49,268 nucleotides of DNA from contig JAKQJG010000061.1 in assembly GCA_029561305.1 (NCBI GenBank), positions 1-49,268 on the forward strand, read 5' to 3'. Of this stretch, positions 43,764 through 49,268 are shown in pieces (the first letter of the stretch is position 1; every line of letters starts with the position of its first letter). The position numbers and the translations under genes were made by a program. Origin of the DNA: Bacteroidota bacterium (GTDB taxonomy: Bacteria; Bacteroidota; Bacteroidia; Chitinophagales; Chitinophagaceae). Below the pieces are notes generated by a model that saw only the letters and a list, made by a program, of their open reading frames with translations, was not told where the DNA came from and did no database searches.

Positions 43764-44858
43764 CTACCTGTTTTTATTAAGTGATTGTGTATTTTTAATA
43801 TAGGCTTGTTGTTCCTTTGCCTTTATTGAAAGTACACTTAAATTTTTTTTCAGGCTGTCGGTATCATACTGAAAGTTCTCCGTTTTTTTTCCAATACCAT
43901 CCAATTTTAAAAAAGCACCCTGCACTAATGTATCAATGGCAACGAACAGGTTGTTGGTTTCAGCAGGTGGTTTAGAAGGAATAAAATTATTATTCCTGTA
44001 CTCCACCAGTTCATTGTAAATTTTTTTGGCTTGGTTAAGACAGGCCACGGCCTCGTTAAATAATTGCATATTCTCTTCTTCATGTACAATCTGCACTTTC
44101 ATCTGGTTATACGTATACCAGGTTTGCTGGTCGGCATTTTCAATGCCGGCGGCTTTCATTCTTGCAGCAGCAGATTCCATTTGCTGTAATGTATCACTCT
44201 GCAGGTAGGCCATCACCGAATCTTTGTAATGATAAGTGGGAGCATTTTTCTTTATAGCAAAATAGCCTCTTTTAAAATCTTTATGACTTACGGGGTGCTC
44301 TAGTAACTGCCACAAAGGATCAAACGGAATATGCGTCCGGATAAATTCGGTGGGTTGCACCATATAATACAAATAGCTGGCATAGCCTGCATCCCAGGTA
44401 GGGTCACAGAGAAACCATTCTTTATCCAATTGTACCGCCACCCAGCCATGCCCGTTCCAGTAATCGTTGCCAGGCAGATTGGTATACCCGGTAACAGCCG
44501 CTGCCTGCACGCCGCATTTCAACAAAATATTGGTAAATAAAGCCGCATAATTTTCACATACGCCTTTTCTTCTTCTTAGTATGGCAGTCATGTTTGTTTC
44601 CGGGTCAATGCCCCATGTGTTAAAATGAAACAAACTGTCTTTGCTGTATGCTATATTATGAATGATCCAGGTATAGGCGGCCCTTATTTTTTCACCTTCC
44701 CCGGTAAAGTTATTATTGATGTACCCGGCAATACCGGAAGTAGAATAGGTTTGTTGCTTAGGTATCCCCAATGCTTTATCATCCACATAAGTGTATTGAT
44801 CCTGCGCTATACTGGTGCATGTGCAACAAATAAAAATCAATAGGGACAACAGCTTCAT
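43764..44858 (-). CDS. secreted transglutaminase-like protease or peptidase
   Basis: This 364-aa protein has a signal peptide (LLSLLIFICCTCTSIAQ). The catalytic triad of the transglutaminase-like superfamily is intact: C101 in KGVCENYAALF, H137 in NGHGWVAV and D152 in CDPTWDAGY. Such bacterial members are usually proteases or amidases rather than cross-linkers. The C-terminal 140 residues are a helical domain. It starts an operon-like run with the alpha/beta hydrolase. A related protein with a dead active site lies at 35623-36588. Confidence 0.86.
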   Translation of the reverse strand: MKLLSLLIFICCTCTSIAQDQYTYVDDKALGIPKQQTYSTSGIAGYINNNFTGEGEKIRAAYTWIIHNIAYSKDSLFHFNTWGIDPETNMTAILRRRKGVCENYAALFTNILLKCGVQAAAVTGYTNLPGNDYWNGHGWVAVQLDKEWFLCDPTWDAGYASYLYYMVQPTEFIRTHIPFDPLWQLLEHPVSHKDFKRGYFAIKKNAPTYHYKDSVMAYLQSDTLQQMESAAARMKAAGIENADQQTWYTYNQMKVQIVHEEENMQLFNEAVACLNQAKKIYNELVEYRNNNFIPSKPPAETNNLFVAIDTLVQGAFLKLDGIGKKTENFQYDTDSLKKNLSVLSIKAKEQQAYIKNTQSLNKNR

Positions 44859-44921
44859 GCTGCAATATTTTCCCCAAAGTTAAAGTATAAATAAGGCTGG
44901 AGGACAACCGGAAATGCTAAA

Positions 44922-45062
44922 ATGAATCAGTCATCAGAACCCTGGGAAGGGCAAGATTATTTATTAAATGGAAAGCTGGCGACCTGGCTTAATGAGTATA
45001 AGACCAGGATCGGCAAAAAACCTACATTAAATCCATTGCTTTGGCAAAGAAAGTGCAGTTGA
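44922..45062 (+). CDS. possible 46-aa ORF
   Basis: ATG at 44922 opens a 46-codon frame with normal-looking composition (MNQSSEPWEGQDYLLNGKL, then KPTLNPLLWQRKCS). It overlaps the minus-strand microprotein tail to tail by 41 bp (45022-45062). No homologous family is recognised. It may be a fragment or chance frame. Confidence 0.3.
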   Translation: MNQSSEPWEGQDYLLNGKLATWLNEYKTRIGKKPTLNPLLWQRKCS

Positions 45063-45180
45063 AAGGCAATACCATGGAACAATAGCCTCCACCAATACTA
45101 TATACAAAAAAGAAAGCTGCTACAGATACGAGAAATAAAATCCAGTAAAGGCCGGTGTATTTTTTTGTAGATGATTCCAT
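45022..45180 (-). CDS. 52-aa single-pass membrane microprotein
   Basis: Read on the minus strand from ATG at 45180 to TAG at 45022-45024. The N-terminal ESSTKKYTGLY leads into one membrane helix (WILFLVSVAAFFFVYSIGGG), followed by an extracytoplasmic YCSMVLPFNCTFFAKAMDLM with two cysteines. The pattern of hydrophobic helix, then two Cys separated by seven residues, then the tail, is consistent and not like random sequence. No function is known to me. The 505-bp region 44859-45363 holds this and the ORF above. Confidence 0.65.
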   Translation of the reverse strand: MESSTKKYTGLYWILFLVSVAAFFFVYSIGGGYCSMVLPFNCTFFAKAMDLM

Positions 45181-45363
45181 GTGTTATCGAAAGTTTCGGC
45201 AAAAATAAGGTAATTGGTTATTTATACAAATGCAGATTGAACAGTATTTTTTAAAAAGCCTGAAAAATCAATCGATTGCAGTCAAAAAACTGCTTTGGGT
45301 TTGTCGTGTATTTTTTACATTTACACAATAACGGTTTATCTTGCCGCCCCATAACTTTTGACG

Positions 45364-48057
45364 ATGCTACTCAATTTTTATTTACGGTTTTCTACCAGGT
45401 TTGGCCAGTCTTTGTTCGTAACAGGCGCTCACGAAGCGCTTGGCAACAGCAATATAAACCAGGCAGTACCCATGCAATATTTCAACGACGAATTTTGGTA
45501 CGCACAGGTGGAAATTGCCGATGTAGCATCGCATAAGGTAGACATTGGCTATAATTACCTGCTGAGGGAAGACAATGGTAATGAAATAGTGGAATGGGGT
45601 GATGACCGCCTGGTCGAACTGGAAAAACTGGCTTCTAAAGAGGAAATTGTTTTAATGGATACCTGGAACCATGCTGGTGAAATTGACAATGTTTTTTATA
45701 GTAAACCCTTCCAGGAAGTATTGTTGAAAGCTGAAACTGCAGGCAACTCAAAAGAGCTAAAAACCTTTACTCATGAATTTAAGGTGAAGGCGCCTATGCT
45801 GTCAGCAACCGAAGTGATCTGTATTGCCGGAACAGGCAAAACACTGGGCGACTGGAAAACAACACCCCCCGTTTTGCTTAATAGATCCGGTAACTGGTGG
45901 ACCGTAAAACTGAATTTTGGCAAAGACAGTATGCCCATTGCCTATAAGTATGGTGTGTATGACACTGCTGCAAAAAAATTCAGCCATTTTGAAGACGGTA
46001 AAAACCGTACGCTGCAGGTGGATACTAATAAAGCAAAATCCACCATTATCCACGATGGCTTTGCACATATTCCCTACCGTAAGTGGAAAGGTGCCGGGGT
46101 AGCCATTCCTGTTTTTAGCCTGCGTACGGCCAATAGTTACGGTACCGGGGAGTTTACTGATATTAAAGAACTGGTGGACTGGAGTAAAAAGGTTGGTTTA
46201 AAACTGGTTCAGTTGTTACCTGTAAACGATACCACGGCCACCCATACCTGGACGGATTCTTATCCCTACGCCGCTATTTCCGCTTTTGCCTTGCATCCAT
46301 TATTTCTCAACCTGGAAAAAGTTGCGAATAAAAACCCGGCACTGCTAAAAAGCTGGAAAAAAACAAAGGAAGAATTAAATGCTTTGCCTGAAGTGGATTA
46401 TGAAGCAGTGATGAATTTCAAGTACGAGGCCATTAAAGGTTTGTACGAAAAACAAAAAAACAAATTCAAAGACGACATAAAATATTTTGAGTTCTTTGAT
46501 ATGAACCGGCATTGGCTGGTCCCTTATGCAGTTTTTTGTTATTTGAGGGATAAATACAAGACCTCGGATTATAACCAATGGCAAACGCATAATGTGTATG
46601 AAGAAGATGCTGTGCAGGAACTGGCGGATCCAACTCAACAGCATTACGACAGCATAGCGTTGCATTATTTTACGCAGTATCATTTGCACCTGCAGTTAAA
46701 AGAAGCAACAGCCTATGCACATAAAAATGGCATCATTGTAAAAGGCGATCTGCCCATTGGTATTTATCGCTATGGTTGTGATGCCTGGATGGCACCTGCC
46801 TTATACAATATGAATGCGCAGGCGGGAGCGCCGCCGGACGATTTTGCCATCAAAGGACAAAACTGGGGCTTCCCTACCTACAACTGGAAAAGGATGCAGG
46901 AAGATGGATTTGCCTGGTGGCGCCAGCGTTTTGAGCAGATGAGCGAATATTTTGATGCTTTCCGTATTGATCATATTCTTGGGTTTTTCCGTATCTGGAG
47001 TATTCCTGTGGATGCCGTAGAAGGTATCATGGGAAAATTTGTACCGGCCATTCCTGTAAATATCAACGAACTTTTTCAAAATAATATTCCGTTTGAGCAT
47101 CATCGTTACTGTAAACCGCATATTACACATTCAATAGTACAGGAGCGTTTTGGCAGCCAGGCAGAATATGTACTGCAAACTTTCTTACAATGGGTGGATG
47201 GAAGCTTTGAATTAAAGGAGCCTTACAACACACAGAAAAAAGTAGAACAATATTTCAGTGGTTTGGGAGATACAGAAGTGAATACATTTATTAAGCTTGG
47301 AATATTTGACCTTATCAGCAATGTAATATTTTTTGCAGAAGAAGGGTCACAAAACCAGCAGTTTCATTTCCGTATCGGGATGGAGAACACCACCAGTTTC
47401 CGCGACCTGGAGGATTATATCAAACCTCGCCTGAAAGAACTCTATGTAAATTATTTCTTTCGCAGGCAGGATGATTTTTGGCAGAAAGAAGCCATGCATA
47501 AATTGCCTGAATTAAAACGCAGCACCAACATGCTGGTATGTGGTGAAGACCTGGGGATGGTGCCCGCCTGTGTGCCCGATGTTATGCAGCAACTCGGCAT
47601 ATTAAGTTTGGAAATTCAACGGATGCCCAAAGATCCCAACACGGAATTTTTTCATCCCAACGATGCACCATATATGAGTGTGGTAACAGCTTCCACACAC
47701 GACATGAGTACCATCCGTGGCTGGTGGGAAGAAGACCCTGCCAAGACACAGCGTTTCTACAATACCATTCTCGGAAAATATGGTTCCTCGCCATTCTATT
47801 GTGAGCCTTGGATAAATAAAGAAATTCTCATCCAGCATTTTTACTCCCCGGCCATGTGGTGTATTTTTCAAATACAGGATATGCTGGGTATGAGTGAAAC
47901 ACTCCGCAGGGAAAATCCCAACGAGGAACGTATCAACCAGCCTGCCAATCCCAAACATTACTGGCGCTACCGCATGCATATTTCATTGGAAGACCTGATG
48001 AAGGAAGATGCGTTTAATGAAGAGTTGGGTGGTTATGTGAAGGCGAGTGGGAGGTAA
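45364..48057 (+). CDS. malQ: 4-alpha-glucanotransferase, DPE2-like, with two CBM20 domains
   Basis: This 897-aa protein starts with ATG at 45364 (a TTG two codons upstream is less likely). Two tandem starch-binding CBM20 domains open it (about 1-115 and 135-235; VICIAGTGKTLGDWKTTPP, WWTVKL). The GH77 catalytic domain follows: nucleophile D536 in DAFRIDHILGF, acid/base E728 in CGEDLGMVP and D780 in STHDMSTIRGWW. The D536-E728 spacing (192) is about 145 residues longer than in ordinary MalQ proteins (about 48), the same insertion that plant DPE2 has. It should transfer glucosyl units from maltose to polyglucans. Gene 48058-48278 downstream holds only inverted repeats. Confidence 0.93.
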   Translation: MLLNFYLRFSTRFGQSLFVTGAHEALGNSNINQAVPMQYFNDEFWYAQVEIADVASHKVDIGYNYLLREDNGNEIVEWGDDRLVELEKLASKEEIVLMDTWNHAGEIDNVFYSKPFQEVLLKAETAGNSKELKTFTHEFKVKAPMLSATEVICIAGTGKTLGDWKTTPPVLLNRSGNWWTVKLNFGKDSMPIAYKYGVYDTAAKKFSHFEDGKNRTLQVDTNKAKSTIIHDGFAHIPYRKWKGAGVAIPVFSLRTANSYGTGEFTDIKELVDWSKKVGLKLVQLLPVNDTTATHTWTDSYPYAAISAFALHPLFLNLEKVANKNPALLKSWKKTKEELNALPEVDYEAVMNFKYEAIKGLYEKQKNKFKDDIKYFEFFDMNRHWLVPYAVFCYLRDKYKTSDYNQWQTHNVYEEDAVQELADPTQQHYDSIALHYFTQYHLHLQLKEATAYAHKNGIIVKGDLPIGIYRYGCDAWMAPALYNMNAQAGAPPDDFAIKGQNWGFPTYNWKRMQEDGFAWWRQRFEQMSEYFDAFRIDHILGFFRIWSIPVDAVEGIMGKFVPAIPVNINELFQNNIPFEHHRYCKPHITHSIVQERFGSQAEYVLQTFLQWVDGSFELKEPYNTQKKVEQYFSGLGDTEVNTFIKLGIFDLISNVIFFAEEGSQNQQFHFRIGMENTTSFRDLEDYIKPRLKELYVNYFFRRQDDFWQKEAMHKLPELKRSTNMLVCGEDLGMVPACVPDVMQQLGILSLEIQRMPKDPNTEFFHPNDAPYMSVVTASTHDMSTIRGWWEEDPAKTQRFYNTILGKYGSSPFYCEPWINKEILIQHFYSPAMWCIFQIQDMLGMSETLRRENPNEERINQPANPKHYWRYRMHISLEDLMKEDAFNEELGGYVKASGR

Positions 48058-48080
48058 CCTCCCATACCGATTGCAATCGG
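48049..48080. repeat. two adjacent inverted repeats at the end of the glucanotransferase gene
   Basis: GGGAGGTAACCTCCC (48049-48063, containing the stop codon) and CCGATTGCAATCGG (48067-48080) are perfect palindromes in succession. A terminator role is possible but there is only a short T-run 15 bp further. Confidence 0.45.
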
Positions 48081-48278
48081 GTCTAATTACTTTTTTCGTT
48101 CTGGTGTAGGGAAATGCGCCACTGCCACTAGTGACTTCACTTTTAAAAAAGTGCGGTTATAAACAACTGCAAGATTTAATGACTAATTAACCAGCCCAAC
48201 CGCAATTAACAGGCTCATAAAAAAAATGTACAATTGATAAATTTTATTGCATTGTTATTTTAAATAATCAGTTGAACA

Positions 48279-48428
48279 ATGAATTACAAAATATCATTTC
48301 AGGAAAGGGCGCAACTGGCCAGGAAAGCATTATCCGTGCAGCAGCCCGTTACCTTACAACAAGCCAGAATGCAGGTGGAAAAGCTGAACCAAATGAGTTC
48401 ACAAAAGAACAAGAAGCAGCGTAATTAA
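48279..48428 (+). CDS. small 49-aa helical ORF
   Basis: ATG at 48279 opens 49 codons (MNYKISFQERAQLARKALSV, QQPVTLQQARMQVEKLNQMS, then a Lys/Asn/Gln-rich tail). It is predicted helical and basic at the end. I do not recognise a family. Its stop touches the beginning of the broken kinase-like gene, so it may be the remains of a module of that gene or an independent peptide. Confidence 0.45.
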   Translation: MNYKISFQERAQLARKALSVQQPVTLQQARMQVEKLNQMSSQKNKKQRN

Positions 48429-48892
48429 TAACCTTTATTGCTGCACATGAACTATGGAACACTGGTATTTTAAATAATGCAAACAAAATCGGGGAAGGTG
48501 CATAGCAAAAAGTATTTCTACAGGAAAACGGAATTACTGTTGTAAAAATAAATGATGCTGTGTTTTATCTCTCTTGGATTGATTATTTTCATAGCCTGCT
48601 GCTTCACAATTATTATTTTCCAGATACAGCATATACATTAATTGGTTTTTATGAAACAGCGTCTACGTTATATGCGGTAGTAGAACAACCTTTTGTTCAA
48701 TCTGATTCTTTAACCAATCTTGCTGACGTTAGAATGTTTATGGAAGCAAATGGATTCCGTTTAAAAAAGAATAATGATTATTATCATTTTGAAACAGGTT
48801 TGATCCTCGAGGATTTACATGAGGGAAATGTGTTAACACAAAATGGAATACTTTATTTTGTGGATACTGTTTTCTATTTGAAGCAAAAATAA
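48425..48892 (+). pseudogene. broken kinase-fold protein remnant
   Basis: Only the frame 48425-48892 makes sense. A glycine-rich loop (NKIGEGA) precedes an in-frame TAG at 48503-48505, then QKVFLQENGITVVKINDAVF continues the reading. Later motifs are VVEQPFVQSD, LEDLHEGNVL (catalytic-loop-like His/Asn) and LYFVDTVF (DFG-like Asp). These match the small protein-kinase-like fold found in Bacteroidota polyvalent or mobile-element proteins, as I recall them. The N-terminal part is missing. A GAG to TAG change would explain the stop. A GTG at 48560 could still start the last 110 codons. Confidence 0.65.
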
Positions 48893-48935
48893 AAGACATC
48901 TGGAATTAGGTGGCTTTCAAGTTATTCCTCGTTGG

Positions 48936-49226
48936 CTACCCCTCCTTCGGGTAGATCTTCTTTGCCGCATAAAAAGTACCAAACGGAATAAGCGATGCAA
49001 TAAACGCCAGCACAATTTTGGTGAAAGGCCATTTGTATCTTGCTGCCACCTGTATCAGCAATACCACGTACAATACAAACAATACTCCATGAATCATACC
49101 CACAATATAATTGGGCAGGGGCATATTCATTTTATACTTCAGCGGCATGGTAACCGCCAGTAATAAATAAGAACAGCCTTCTAAAAAAGCCACCAGCCTG
49201 AAACGGGAGTATGCATTTTGTAACAT
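48936..49226 (-). CDS. DUF3817 domain membrane protein
   Basis: This 96-aa protein has three membrane segments (about residues 10-30, 38-60 and 68-88). The family positions are clear: RLVAFLEGCSYLLLAVTMPL, VGMIHGVLFVLYV and PFGTFYAAKKI at the C-terminus. DUF3817 proteins are small membrane proteins without an established role. The region 49227-49268 upstream holds only the possible promoter. Confidence 0.88.
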   Translation of the reverse strand: MLQNAYSRFRLVAFLEGCSYLLLAVTMPLKYKMNMPLPNYIVGMIHGVLFVLYVVLLIQVAARYKWPFTKIVLAFIASLIPFGTFYAAKKIYPKEG

Positions 49227-49268
49227 GAGAAGCCAGGTTTTGTTTGGGGCACAATATTACAGCTTAAA

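Noticed and set aside
45230..45331. Plus ORF of 33 codons (MQIEQYFLKSLKNQ...)
   Set aside because: Very short, no start signal, no recognisable pattern; probably chance.

Overview
The window looks like a chromosomal segment from a Bacteroidota bacterium, most likely a Chitinophagaceae-type member. The signs are two TonB-dependent receptors with carboxypeptidase-regulatory N-terminal domains, several secreted proteins with C-terminal sorting modules of the type IX secretion type, a DUF3127 protein, AT-rich spacers with few strong Shine-Dalgarno sites, and some TAnnTTTG-type promoter elements. The placement is inferred from gene content only. No integrase, transposase, rRNA or CRISPR array is visible. 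Most of the window is ordinary chromosome with small accessory islands.

Layout. 1-4104: the 3' part of an ABC exporter permease (FtsX type), a peroxiredoxin and a large secreted protein. 4171-9040 (minus): a NatA/NatB-type ABC exporter, a FAD-dependent oxidoreductase and a DUF3127 protein. 9158-12447 (plus): a 5'-nucleotidase split into two genes, then dnaA. 12570-13257: tRNA-Ser(GCT) and tRNA-Pro(TGG), then a small GIY-YIG nuclease gene enclosed by two identical 79-bp copies of the tRNA-Pro 3' end plus its terminator. This is the most unusual structure in the window. 14090-19492: an outer-membrane beta-barrel protein, a MORN/YwqK-like secreted protein, a CNNM/CorC-type membrane protein and a PAP2 phosphatase. 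19599-24049: a tightly packed run of an LTA-synthase-like enzyme, TauE/SafE, moaA, moaD and moaE. 24680-27311 (minus): a periplasmic beta-carbonic anhydrase, a small helical protein and a SulP transporter, which look like a bicarbonate-handling operon. 28347-31245: a Crp/Fnr regulator and an ABC ATPase/TolC efflux operon with a candidate sigma-54 promoter and a palindromic upstream site. 31574-34949: a minimal secreted sorting-domain protein, a DtxR/MntR repressor and a divergent TonB receptor with a DtxR-type box between them. 35046-44858: mostly secreted proteins, including two transglutaminase-fold proteins (one without the catalytic Cys), a tandem DUF4394 lipoprotein, a von Willebrand A protein carrying a TonB-plug-like motif, and an alpha/beta hydrolase. 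45364-48055: a plant-DPE2-like 4-alpha-glucanotransferase with two N-terminal starch-binding domains. 48279-49226: a tiny ORF, a broken kinase-fold gene and a DUF3817 membrane protein.

Working together: the DtxR repressor probably controls the neighbouring receptor in response to metal. Carbonic anhydrase and SulP probably couple CO2/bicarbonate conversion to anion uptake. The moa genes make molybdopterin beside a putative sulfur-oxyanion exporter. Several small features were found by reading directly: a 52-aa membrane microprotein at 45022-45180, a 49-aa ORF at 48279-48428, a CTG-initiated secreted protein at 31574, and an in-frame TAG in the kinase-like remnant at 48503.
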